Positions 54,838 to 64,000 of a stretch of 64,000 nt of DNA are shown piece after piece. Each line of letters opens with the position of its first letter. Within the stretch, counting starts at the first letter, position 1. Position numbers and translations under genes: made by a program. Source of the stretch: Aquatica leii. Taxonomy: Eukaryota; Arthropoda; Insecta; Coleoptera; Lampyridae. The stretch is taken from NCBI GenBank assembly GCA_035610365.1, contig CM069439.1:23697533-23761532 (forward strand), in the 5' to 3' direction. The notes under the pieces are model-generated. The model was not told where the DNA came from. It searched no databases and saw only the letters and a program-made list of their open reading frames with translations.

Positions 54838-54925
54838 TAAACTTCTTCTTCTTCTACAGCCTATTCCATCCATCGTTGGATGTAAGCCTCCCTTAGGTTT
54901 TTCCACTCTTCTCGGTTATGTGTTT
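54838..54925 (-). pseudogene. RTE-type LINE 3' end with (GAA)n tail
   Basis: The minus strand reads REEWKNLREAYIQRWME and then a stop, followed by the tail gaagaagaag (plus strand cttcttcttcttc at 54842-54854). EEWK-x-L-EAYIQRW is the usual C-terminus of RTE-clade ORF2 proteins, and a short trinucleotide tail is typical. Only about 85 bases remain, so it is a heavily 5'-truncated copy. Confidence 0.65.
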
Positions 54926-54984
54926 TAAACTACTTTTTTTTAAATAAATGCATAATATCCAAACATTTTTAACTAACCTTTAAG

Positions 54985-55395
54985 TTCGATACCATCCAAA
55001 GATTTTTCAGCAAATGTATGTGCTTTCCCTTGGTCCACTGTCAGAAGCAATCTGCTAACTTTGGTTAGCTCAACTGTATTTTCATGGAAGCAATAAAATT
55101 TACGATGAACCCTTATGTAGTGGCCCAGATGTCGCGCAAGCCAATCACACTCGTTTTCTTTAAAATTGAAGACTTGGCTAACGGTAGCTACGTAACTTTA
55201 TACTTGTTATTTTTTTTGGCGACCCCAAGTTTGCTTCAAAACCCCATTTCTTCATGCAATCGTGGTCTCTCACATAAGAATTTAAATCACCTAACCGTGC
55301 AAACACAAAAGGATTCTCTTCGGGTACTCCCACTGCCGTGTTAGTTGCCAGTAGAAAATCAGCATTTTCTTTATTCAGTTCATCAAGATGCCATT
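54985..55395 (-). pseudogene. Tyrosine-recombinase-like C-terminal fragment (Crypton/DIRS-like?)
   Basis: The minus strand reads WHLDELNKENADFLLATNTA, FVFARLGDLNSYVRDH and KKWGFEANLGSPKKITSIKL. One base out of frame it continues as YVATVSQVFNFKENECDWLA, then RHLGHYIRVHRKFY and TKVSRLLLTVDQGKAHTFA. The pattern T-x-x-x-LR, then WLARHLGH, then a tyrosine about ten residues on resembles the R-H-LGH-Y signature of tyrosine recombinases. I recall similar proteins repeated in insect and fish genomes. A single frameshift at about 55195 breaks the frame. Confidence 0.5.
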
Positions 55396-55439
55396 ACTCA
55401 CATTCATTTGTCTATTTCTAAAACATAGTATATTGGATA

Positions 55440-55905
55440 CATTTTTTGTAAGTAATTTTTTACTTTTTAGAATTTTCTTTGCAGATATGTCTTGGTGACT
55501 AATAAAATCGTTTAACTTTAAAATTAATTTTAAAATTTAATTTGTTTTAAACTTAATGAAAATGCAAACGGTAACATAATCATTTGACTTATTTTGCTTC
55601 TATTTATTTTGACCAATGCGTGATTATTACAAAACATTACACGGGAAAAAACGTAAATATAAAGTAAATCGGGCAACTATGAGGTTTTACCGTTTGCGGG
55701 TAATTTACTCGAAATTTAGACTACCAACGTAAGGAAAATGTTGAAATTGCTAAAATCGGGTATTTTATAGAAATTCATATTTTACGAAACGGTTCTAATT
55801 GTGGATGCGTTTACATTATATTAAATTTAATATAAGTGAATAATTTAGGTGAAATAAGAGTTAAGTATGAATAATTAATTTATTATCAATTAGTGAGGAA
55901 ACTAT
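55440..55905. other. No recognisable gene
   Basis: AT-rich sequence without a supported frame. Confidence 0.35.
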
Positions 55906-56236
55906 TGAAACGTTCTCAAATTCAAGAGCCTTCTCGAAGTTGTTATCCATCCTCCAGAACGTATACCGAAAGATATGGAACACTCGAAAAGGGTTTCCAA
56001 AATGTGTATAAATACGGAACAAACAAATCGTAGGCCAGTTATTTCCGTAATGCGAAACCAGCAGTGTTAAGAAGATTATTCAAGTCTAAATAAACCTACG
56101 GTGAATAATCTGGTACGTGAGTTTAATGTAAACAAGCGTGTGACTTTATCGTATCTTCGTGTCAGTGATAGCGCTGTATATAAATTATACTGTAAGTGTT
56201 TTTTATTAAATATTATTAGATTTAATTAGTTAATTG
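55906..56236 (+). repeat. Truncated solo LTR of the 56.6-kb Gypsy family
   Basis: It starts tgaaacgttctcaaattcaa and is the reverse complement of most of the LTR at 56587-57024, so it lies in opposite orientation. It includes gttgttatccatcctccaga and aatgtgtataaatacgga. The far end stops at ttaattagttaattg, before the last roughly 90 bases of the LTR. It adjoins and truncates the hAT fragment at 56241. Confidence 0.8.
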
Positions 56237-56240
56237 TCGT

Positions 56241-56586
56241 AACCCTGACCCCACAAATCGATATTTAAGCCTTCTTTCTCTAATGCCGACAAAAGAAATT
56301 TTGTCAAGCCTTCACCCGACACATCATCTATAGGACAAAATAATAAAAAATGTTCTTCTATACTAATTCCCGTGCTCTTTAAATTAACAAATCTTATACA
56401 AACTGAAATTTGTTCTTGGTGACTACAGTCAGGAGTGCATTCTAATAATATGGAATAATCTTTTTGCTTTCTTAGTTAGTTCTAAAATTTTGGATTTGAT
56501 ATTTTCACCGATCAAGTTGATTACTTCATTTTGTATTTTATTCCCGAGATCGTTTTTGTGATCTTTTATTTGAGAGCATTTTGTAT
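56241..56586 (-). pseudogene. ZMYM1-like hAT transposase fragment, downstream piece
   Basis: The minus strand reads QKDYSILLECTPDCSHQEQI, SVCIRFVNLKSTGISIEEHF and FLLFCPIDDVSGEGLTKFLL, then LNIDLWGQGYD. This is the catalytic-core start of ZMYM1-like hAT transposases (DUF4371-type; D in LDCTPD and in GQGYDN). The reading continues from 59854, across the Gypsy element inserted between. It ends at the solo LTR. Confidence 0.75.
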
Positions 56587-57024
56587 TGTAACGAATTTTA
56601 TTATTAAAACTAATTTATTTGAACTAAAAATATGTACACATTTAAACTAACCGAATTAATTAAATTTAAGGATATTTAATAAAAAACACTTACATTAATT
56701 TATATCGCACTATCACTTACACGAAGATAAAATAAAGTCGGCGGATAACTATTTAACACTTATTGTTTGTTTATACTAAAGTCACGCACAAAGTTATACT
56801 CCGTATATTTATCTTAACACATGGGTTAATTGCTTATTTATTTAAACTTGAATAATATTTTTAACACTGCCGTCTTTACATTACGGGAATAATTGACCTA
56901 CGATTTGTTTGTTCCGTATTTATACACATTTTGGAAATCCTTCTCAAATGTTCCATATCTTTCGGTATACGTTCTAGAAGATGGATAACAACTTCGAGAA
57001 GGCTCTTGAATTTAAGAACGTTTC
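56587..57024 (-). repeat. 3' LTR of the Gypsy element
   Basis: This is a 438-bp LTR. In plus orientation it runs tgtaacgaatttta to gaacgtttca. It matches the 5' LTR with scattered substitutions and small indels. Confidence 0.9.
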
Positions 57025-57400
57025 ACTGTCTAACGTAGAAAACCACTAGGATCCTGACAGGGTGTCTAACGTATCCCCAATTCTGGGTAAATGGTAGCTG
57101 TCTTTGGTCACGTCGTTTAGCTGTCTGTAGTCTACGCAAAACCTCCGTTGATCCATCCTTCTTCTTTACGATACCACTAGGGATACCCATGGGCTACTTA
57201 AAGGTTCAATCACACTTTCTGTCTCATACGTAGTTATTTGTTCAGCTTCTTCTCTTTTTGCCAAAGGAAGTCTGCGTGGATATTGTCGTAGAGACCGAGC
57301 GTCTCCGGTATTAATTTTATGTTTCAACACGTTAGTTCTTCCTTTGGAACCACTCTCCAGCGCGAACACATCTTGATACTCTTGGATCAACACTTTAACT
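57025..57400 (-). pseudogene. Gypsy RT N-terminal part, truncated at the 3' LTR
   Basis: LIQEYQDVFALESGSKGRTN, HKINTGDARSLRQYPRRLPL and EEAEQITTYETESVIEPLSS (57166-57393) are typical of the start of a Gypsy RT. A frameshift follows, then IVKKKDGST, FCVDYRQLNDVTKDSYHLPR and DTLDTLSGS-x-WFSTLD (57030-57170). The reading stops three codons into the palm, where the LTR begins. Confidence 0.85.
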
Positions 57401-58030
57401 TTAGCCAGCTGATCGTGATTTTTACTTTTACTAACTTTCTGCCAACGAGTACTACCTTTTCAACTAAACCGCCCTCCATTAGTTCAATCGTGCGTATGTA
57501 GCCTTCCCGGAGATGTCCATCCAGGCGTGCCATCACCACACATTCAGTCCTCGCAGGCAGAGTCACGTCTTCACTCAATAAGACTCGCACGGCTGCCTTC
57601 TCTGACGAAAGAAAAGGAATTTTTTCATTGTCGATCTTCAGGACATTGTTCTTCATATCCAAATAGAACCCGTACTTGTTTATCACGTCCATTCCCAGGA
57701 TAACTTCTTCCTTGATGTCGGCTACTAGTACTTGATAGTCGAGTACTCCATTTTCCAAACCAATGGTCACTTGTACTTGTCTGCAAGCAGGTATTTCTGC
57801 GCGCGTCGCTGTTCAAAGTTGTGCTGTTACTAGGATGTCTTCTCGTTTTCCAATAGGATGTCAAGACAAATGATAGTCTTCGTCGCTCCCGTGTCAACCA
57901 GTAATTTAACGCTTCTTCCATTGATTTTGCCATCAAGATAAATGATATGCAATTGCTCCCTAGGCAATGCCATTTGAATGGTAATCTCCGGGGCATGGCT
58001 CGTTGAGGTCGACTTTCGCCCCATTCGGTC
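57401..58030 (-). pseudogene. Gypsy aspartic protease region
   Basis: The protease starts with IQMALPREQLHIIYLDGKIN and KLLVDTGATKTIICLDILL (57830-58024), with an intact DTGA. After a frameshift it continues as YQVLVADIKEEVILGMDVIN (57640-57770), the usual ILGMD motif. A linker with PFLSSEKAAVRVLLSEDVTL and ECVVMARLDGHLREGYI leads to the RT. It would process the polyprotein. Confidence 0.85.
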
Positions 58031-59184
58031 GACCCGTTTTAGTTTTCCGGACGTTCTTCTGGTTTTCTTCTAAGCTTAGTACAGCGTCGTCGTACGTTGC
58101 CTACTTACCCGCAGTTCCAGCACGTCAGTTTTCTTCCTCCAACTACTCGTTCCCGAAATACCCATCGCACTATGTCTTTAATGCTTTCTTCTGTGTGCGA
58201 AGATATTTCTGCAGCACAACGGAGCTTATGGCTGCCTCGGTGCGACGCTTGTTTCGCCACCTCAAACTCCAAAGCATGGGTTAAAGCGTCATCCAACGAT
58301 TTCGGTCGAGTTAACCGAAGAGTCTGTTGCGTTTCGTTGTCTCGGCGGCCGTCTACAAAGGTTCAAATAGCCAACAGCTACAAGAAGGTGTTTTGTGCCG
58401 TAGGATACGCAAGCCGTGTTAATCTGGCAATGTCAGCCTCAAACTCATGAAGACTTTCGGTAACTTTCTGAACCCGACTTTTAATTTGAGCTTGATAGGC
58501 TTGTTGAAGTAGAGCATCTCCATATCTCATTTCTAAACGTGAAATTAAGAGTTCGTAATTTTCTTGTTTGTTTGTTTGTAAAATTCCAAGCGTTTCTCCG
58601 CGTAAAGACACTATTAAAGACGTCGCTTTCTGTTTGTTGCTCCAACCATTAGCTGTAGCTGCGGCTTCAAACTGCTTGTAGTAATTGGACCATGGAACTT
58701 TACTATCAAAATTTGGAGGTACAACTTTAAACTTGTGGGTGGTTTCTTCCCGATGGTCCATTATTAAATCTTCACTCGTGACGGTTTATTCTTTCTTCAA
58801 ACAGTTTTATTCTGTCTTCTAATTTGTCCTCTATTGCTTCTATTTTCTCATTCACAAGTTCGCAAATTTCTTCTTTTAAATTTAACATATCTGCTTGGGT
58901 TCCTCTTGAACAATTTTAATTTGATTTTTTATGCTCGTTTGTATTTCTTCTTTTAAACTTCTAGAATTTTCCAACAATTTTTCTTCTATTTTTTTAGAAT
59001 TTTCTTCCATTTTCTGCGAATTTTCGTAAAATTTTTCTTCCATTTTTCTAGAAATTTCTTCTATTTTCTGAGAATTTTTGGACAGTTTTTCGTGAATATT
59101 TTTATTCGTCGATTCGAGAATTTCAAATATTTTTGAATCCTTTTTAACTGTTAGCGAACGCGTCACCGGTATAAATTTAACCAC
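58031..59184 (-). pseudogene. Gypsy gag with coiled coil and zinc knuckle, broken
   Basis: The N-terminus (58882-59184) is a repeated coiled coil (KLSKNSQKIEEISRKMEEKF and similar blocks). The gag body (58378-58761) has HKFKVVPPNFDSKVPWSNYY, KQFEAAATANGWSNKQKATS and YGDALLQQAYQAQIKSRVQK. After a frameshift, DDALTHALEFEVAKQAS leads to a zinc knuckle, CWNCG-stop-VGNVRRRC (about 58090-58130). In the knuckle the residue after CWNCG has become a stop and the histidine an asparagine. Confidence 0.8.
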
Positions 59185-59399
59185 GAATAATAAAAAAATA
59201 GAAAAAACTCTAATAACACTTGATTCTAATAAAGCCTGACACTAGTTTAACGAATTGGAACAGCTAATGCTATAAAAAACACGCAAACTAAAGTTTGATT
59301 ATTTACGCAATCAATGTTTTTATTACGAGGAGCGATAGTAAATTACGTAATGATATTTATACTAAAATCGCGAACAGCTTATTTATTTACACGATTCTA

Positions 59400-59419
59400 T
59401 TCGATACCCCGCACTGACA
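59400..59419 (-). other. Candidate primer-binding site of the Gypsy element
   Basis: Just inside the 5' LTR the minus strand reads tgtcagtgcggggtatcgaa. It resembles the complement of a tRNA 3' end with part of a T-arm (plus strand ttcgataccccgcactgaca). The usual TGG start is not seen, so the primer tRNA is uncertain. Confidence 0.4.
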
Positions 59420-59853
59420 TGTAACGAATTTTATAATTAAAACTAATTTATTTCAACTAAAAATATGTACACGTTTAAACTAAGCGAATTAATTAAATGT
59501 TAGGATATTTAATAAAAACACTTACATTAATTTATATCGCACTATCACTTACACCAAGATAAAATAAAGTGCGCGGATAACTATTTAACACTTATTGTTT
59601 GTTTATACTAAAGTCACGCACAAGGTTATACTCCGTATACTTATCTCCACACACGCGTTAATTGCTTATTTATTTAAACTTGAATAATCTTCTTAACACT
59701 GCCGTCTTCACGTTACGGGAATAACTGACCTACGATTTATTCCGTATTTATACACATTTTAAAAATCCTTCTCGAATGTTCCATATTTTTCGGTATACGT
59801 TCTAGAAGATGGATAACAATTTCGAAAACGCTCTTGAATTTGGGAACGTTTCA
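59420..59853 (-). repeat. 5' LTR of the Gypsy element
   Basis: This is a 434-bp LTR bounded by TGTAACG and CGTTTCA in plus orientation. It contains a TATA-like region (gtgtataaatacgga on the minus strand, about 59742-59756). It is followed outside by GTAT. Confidence 0.9.
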
Positions 59854-60735
59854 GTATGTTCTGACATAATCCGGTCGAATTACGAAATCATTTCTATGCA
59901 TTTTAAAAAGATTGTGTTTCTCAAACAACTTAAAACTACTTCCACGAAAAGCTAAATTTTGCTGACCTAAAAACTAAATCACATAGAAAATTCTTTCTAT
60001 AACAACTTGCCAGTATTTAGTTTCTCTGTTTATTACATTTTGAATTTCAGAATCAATTATTTGATTTTTATTAAAAGGTTAGAAAGATCTAGAATTTTAG
60101 AACATTTTCGATATGTAACTTGCTCTTTTCATTAATGTTTATATAGTCATTGTAACCAGATTCATCACTTAGGTGAACAAATTTCAAATCGCTGTAATTA
60201 AAAATAATGCAACAGAAGCAGTAAAGTGAATTTTTTGTTTCGGAATACAACAACCAAAAACGCTCATTTTTTTCTTTGGTTGGTAAAATTCTAAAGAAGT
60301 AACTATTGGAAAACTTACGCCCCGATTCCGACGATAATATCCTTTTTGTTTTGATAATGAGCAGGGCCACGTTCTACTAATTCTTGAATATTATTGGGAC
60401 GTAATTTCTTTGGCCACAGTGCAGCATCTTTCGAAAGTTGACTCATATTTTCCGTTCTGGTAATTTTTGAAGTTGTTGATTTCTAATTATCAGCGGAATT
60501 TAAAGATGTTGATGGATTGCTTTCTAGAAGATCAGTTTCTTGTCTGCTGCTGATACTTGTTTTAAGTACAGGTTGAGAATATTGGGATTCAGCTGTATTA
60601 TTGTTATTATTAATATTTGGCAAAGTAGAATCGGGTTTTGAAAAAAAAAATGCGTAATTTTTACATGGTTTTCCAGATCTTCCTCTCTTTTTATTTTATT
60701 CAGCAAATTTTGGTATCCAGACAATTTCTTCTTTT
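59854..60735 (-). pseudogene. ZMYM1-like hAT transposase, upstream piece, copy A
   Basis: The minus strand gives a spacer (SADN, then TTSKITRTENMSQLSKDAA), WPKKLRPNNIQELVE and the frame 60089-60370. That frame has RKFSNSYFFRILPTKEKNER, FWLLYSETKNSLYCFCCIIF and a C-C pair, as in TTF-type zinc domains of ZMYM1-like proteins. EKHNLFKMHRNDFVIRPDYV follows, reaching the Gypsy insertion. Stops and frameshifts are present at several sites. A second copy of its 5' part starts at 63746. Confidence 0.75.
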
Positions 60736-61161
60736 TTTTGACATCCTGTATACTATATAAATTAATACATAACTAAACAAATTAACAAATTATTCATGAA
60801 AAATAAAAATGTTACGACGTCTCAAACTCGAAAGTATTTTCTCAACATTACTTGTTTCAAGTTATTTCAAAATTTATAATTTTTTATAAATAGTAATATT
60901 AGTGCTTATCAATTATTCTGTTTGAATTTACTTCAAATAACAATGATGTTTATATAATCAAATATAAAAGGATTTTTGAGATGCAAGTTTTTGGATTTTA
61001 ATGTTTTAATAAATCTTAAGTAAAAAATAAATTTTAGATGAACTCATCTTAATTCACAACACAAAACACATCACTATAAAGTCTGTAAAACTACAAAAAC
61101 TAAAGTCTCAAAAGCAGATATCTTTTACGCCATGCACCTTTTCACTTTGCTAATTTAATTA
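60736..61161. other. No recognisable gene
   Basis: AT-rich sequence between the hAT copy and the CACTGG unit. The left target copy of the CACTGG unit would be at its right edge, where the bases are taatta. Confidence 0.35.
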
Positions 61162-63745
61162 CACTGGTTTGCAAAAAAATATTTTTTATCGAGCCCTGAC
61201 ACTATTCCGAGTGATTCTTATGTAAGATGACGTCCTGAATCCAAATATGTCTTCCGTTTTCTTCCATCACCTACCATTTTCGAGGGAGCCCCAAATCTCT
61301 AATTTTACCACTTTTCGATAAATTAATTATAATTTATTTATCGAACGATAATAATAATTAAAACAATTATTATAATAATAAATATATGGACATGAATTTA
61401 ATTTAAATGGGAAAATGAACTATTTTAGCTATAAACAGTAATAAATAAAAAGATATTCATCGTTACTTGGTGCTTGCTTTCTTTTTATACCCTGAGGTAC
61501 AGCTCTCTCGTTTCAAAAACCAGCAGTACTCCGCCAAAATGCTTGCATTCCACTTCCCTGAAAATCTCTTCTCCAGCTTAGCGATGTCTTGATGGAACCG
61601 TTCCCCGTGTTCATCCGAGACTGCTCCTAAATTTTCAGGGAAAAAGTCTAGATGCGAGTGAAGGAAGTGAACTTTAAGAGACATGTTACATCCTATGTCC
61701 TTGTACGCTAAAAGCAGTTCCTCGACGTGAGCGACATAATCTTCACTTTTGTGGCTACCCAGGAAGTTCTTACAAACGTTTTGAAATGCAAACCAAACTC
61801 GTTTTTCTTTTCGATTTAGGTGTTCAATAAACGTCGAATCTTGGAAGACTTGTCTAATCTGGGGACCATCAAAAACGCCTTCTTTGATTTTAGCTACGCT
61901 AAGACGAGGAAATTTAGTTTTCAAAAATTGAAATGCGCCACCTGTCTTGTCCACTGCTTTCACAAACTGCTGGATCAATCCAAGTTTGGTGTGTAAAGGT
62001 GGTAAGTAAATATTTTCCTTTGGAACCAAAAGATTGTGGGCGACATTTTTCTGACCAGGAATAAGATTTTCTCGCAGAGGCCAATTCCATACGATGTAAT
62101 GTTTATCTCGGGCTCGGCTATCCCATTCACAAAGGAAGCAGCAATATTTTGTGAATTCTGATTGCAGACCCGTAAGTAGAGCAACAACTTTTAAGTCAGC
62201 GCAAAGTTTCCACTTATAATCATGATAACTAATTTTATCAAGGATTCTGAAGATGTTTTCGTACGTTTCCTTCAAATCAACAGAGTATGCAACTGGAACT
62301 GATGGGAATGCATTCCCATTTGCCAACAGGACAACTTTTAAGCTTGTTTTTGATGAGTCTATAAACAGTCTCCATTTGTCTGGGTCACGTGGCATCTGTA
62401 GCTCTGTCATCAATAAATTTGCATTAGGGCAGAACACTAAACCTTTATCTTCTGAGAAAAAACATTTCAGGGTTGCTTGTCTGGTTCTGTAAGAAGATAT
62501 TTTTACTCCGTTTTCTAAGAGATTCCACTATTGAAGTCGCGATCCTAGGAACTGAGATTTAGTTTTGGGTAACTGCAAATCCCTGACAAGATCATTTAAT
62601 TCCGATTAAGTGAGGAGATGAGGTTGCCGAGAAACTAAATCTGCAAAATACTCTTCATCATCATTGAACGTATCATTCGAAGCCCCAGGTTGTGGCTCAG
62701 AGTCTGTTAAATCAATTTCCGGCTCTAGAGTATAAGTGTTTGGGGGCTCTGGGATTGGCAAAGTATTGTTATGAGGAACAGGTCTTAGAGCTGACGGAAT
62801 ATTGGGATACTGAATTGTATGCTTACTTTTGCTCAAAAACCCGACGGTAGAAATCATACAAAAGTAACAATCCGTAAGATGACAGCGAGGTTCACGCCAA
62901 ACCATGGGCACAGCAAATGGCATTGATTTACGGGTACCTTTGAGCCATTTGGTCAAACTACTGTAACAAGTCATACAGCAAACTGATGGAGCCCAAGTCT
63001 TGTCCTGGTCATCAACTTGACAATCAAAGTACAATTTATAAGCTGTTTTAACAAGCAGAGAAAGGGGTTTTCATTGTGCTTTTAAAGTTAATTCCCCTCA
63101 GACATAGCAGAAGCTATCGGGATGATTTTTACACTCGGGTGGCATAATTAAACAATAATTCAACGCCCGACATTAACCACAAATCACACTTAGTCACTTG
63201 AAAAAATCCGGAGTAAAAGTAGTTTTACTGTTTTACACAAATGAACAAAAATGAACACAAAATCCAGCACGTTTAAAACGTCGACAAGTTAACTCTGCAA
63301 GAGCTATAGATGTACTGATCGAAGCAGTTAAGCAAACAATGTAATATACTATAATGAGAAGAGTAATGCAAGTTCAAGCCTGTCGAAAATTCCTGTTCAA
63401 ACCTGCATGTGGTATTGAGATCGCCAGCGTCGTGCAGTGAATCTTCCTAACTGTTTATTGATATTTTTTTACTGTTCTTATATATTTGTATTTTATTGTT
63501 TCTATATACATTTTATAGCAAAACTTTTGCTATATACTTTGGTATAAATTTTATTACCTGCTTTGGGATGTTTAACGGCTATAACTTGAAATTCTAAAAA
63601 AAATGCAAAAAATAAAATAAAAATGGGGTCCCCCCAAAATAGATGGGTAATGGGTAAAAACGGAGCTCATTTTTGGATTCAGGAGGTCATTTTACATAGG
63701 AATCGTCAAGAATGGTATCAGGGCCGATTTTCATGCAGACCAGTG
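61162..63745 (-). mobile_element. CACTGG-ended unit, copy 2 (inverse to copy 1)
   Basis: This 2584-bp unit is closely similar to 25144-27725 along its whole length, in opposite orientation. It starts cactggtttgcaaaaaaata and ends gcagaccagtg. The right side is followed by TAAT and then hAT sequence. The left side is preceded by atta, not by hAT sequence. Inverted repeats match those of copy 1. The gene has a single continuous frame with four stop codons and no frameshift. Confidence 0.75.
61463..63145 (-). pseudogene. Unclassified transposon protein (560 codons), four nonsense codons
   Basis: The start ATG at 63145 begins MPPECKNHPDSFCYV. Stops replace codons near 63099 (TGA in the C-x2-C region), 63072, 62608 and 62531. 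The C-terminal 324 residues (61463-62437) are open: DPDKWRLFIDSSKTSLKVVL, WKLCADLKVVALLTGLQSEF, YCCFLCEWDSRARDKHYIV, HFLHSHLDFFPENLGAVSDE, and HGERFHQDIAKLEKRFSGKW. The C-C pair in CCFLC, intact here, is broken by the frameshift in copy 1. The function is not known to me. The conserved acidic and histidine residues could be catalytic. Confidence 0.65.
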
Positions 63746-64000
63746 TAATGAGCACAGCCACGTTTTACTAATTCTTGAATATTATTAGGACGTAATTTCT
63801 TTGGCCATAGTGCAGCATCTTTGGAAAGTTGACTGATATTTTCTGTTCTTGTAATTTTTGAAAGTGTTGATTTCTCATTATCAGCGGAACTTGAAGATTT
63901 TGATGGATTGCTTTCTAGAAGATCACTTTCTTGTCTGCTGCTGATACTTGTTTCAAGTACAGGTTGAGAATATTGGGATTCAGCTGTATTATTGTTGTTA
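63746..64000 (-). pseudogene. ZMYM1-like hAT fragment, copy B (runs out of the window)
   Basis: The sequence is highly similar to 60355-60605, sharing attcttgaatattatt, ggacgtaatttctttggcca and attgctttctagaagatca. It codes on the minus strand for the spacer before the zinc domain (WPKKLRPNNIQELV-like). It starts directly at the edge of the CACTGG unit and continues past 64000. Confidence 0.75.

Larger units (their letters stand above)
56587..59853 (-). mobile_element. Ty3/Gypsy LTR retrotransposon, both LTRs, internally deleted
   Basis: On the minus strand the element runs from the 5' LTR (59420-59853) through gag and protease to part of the RT, then straight into the 3' LTR (56587-57024). 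LTRs start TGAAACG and end CGTTACA, with GTAT duplicated outside (56583-56586 and 59854-59857). It sits inside a hAT element. RT palm onward, RNase H, integrase and the polypurine tract are missing, so it cannot move alone. Confidence 0.9.

Noticed and set aside
59400..59419. A tRNA gene 3' half, from ttcgataccccgcactgaca
   Set aside because: It sits exactly inside the 5' LTR, where a primer-binding site is expected, and no other tRNA part is present.

Overview
The window is AT-rich and looks like arthropod, most likely insect, nuclear DNA. Coding traces are broken transposable elements of insect type: jockey-like, RTE-like and other non-LTR elements, a BEL/Pao element, Ty3/Gypsy elements, Penelope-like elements (PLEs), Tc1/mariner relatives with an N-terminal DUF4817-type region, a MULE with a FLYWCH region, ZMYM1-like hAT sequence and a Ginger-like element. 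Two apparent GT-AG introns of under 60 bases occur in one remnant. I found no host gene, tRNA, rRNA or CRISPR array that I can support. The species cannot be told from the sequence alone.

Layout. 1-2.4 kb holds a transposase tail, a PLE reverse transcriptase (RT) scrap, a dispersed non-coding repeat and a long imperfect palindrome. 2.4-5.6 kb is a 5'-truncated jockey-like LINE on the minus strand. It abuts a decayed BEL/Pao element on the plus strand (5.6-10.5 kb). 11-19.5 kb holds an LTR remnant, a Gypsy gag scrap, a DUF4817-type transposase, a Tc1-like element and a second Gypsy-type element. 19.7-28.1 kb is one LINE split by two insertions: a PLE (21796-23912, 10-bp target duplication) and a 2.58-kb DNA-transposon-like unit (25144-27725, TAAT duplication). 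29.6-31.9 kb is a minus-strand PLE end next to a Tc1/mariner-type unit with long inverted repeats. 32.4-37 kb is an intron-bearing zinc-finger/hAT-type remnant, cut by a second PLE, which is itself split by a MULE (34063-35996). 37-39.8 kb has no recognisable gene.

39.9-54.4 kb is the most unusual part. A purine-rich LINE ORF1 plus endonuclease on the plus strand runs into a tandem array, on the minus strand, of ten copies of an RT fragment. Most units are about 1.2 kb and two are about 1.0 kb. One unit carries a Ginger-like insertion. 54.8-64 kb holds an RTE 3' end, a tyrosine-recombinase-like scrap, ZMYM1-like hAT sequence split by a Gypsy element with both LTRs and a GTAT duplication, an inverted second copy of the 2.58-kb unit, and the start of another hAT copy.

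The genes do not form a pathway. They record successive insertions, and the target duplications give their order. The main candidate for something undescribed is the CACTGG-ended 2.58-kb family. It encodes a protein of about 560 residues that I recognise as repetitive in arthropods but cannot place in a named transposon superfamily. The RT-fragment satellite, the MULE with termini built of about 15-bp units and the PLE hammerhead-like motifs also deserve attention. All calls come from reading translations and repeats by eye; no database search was run.
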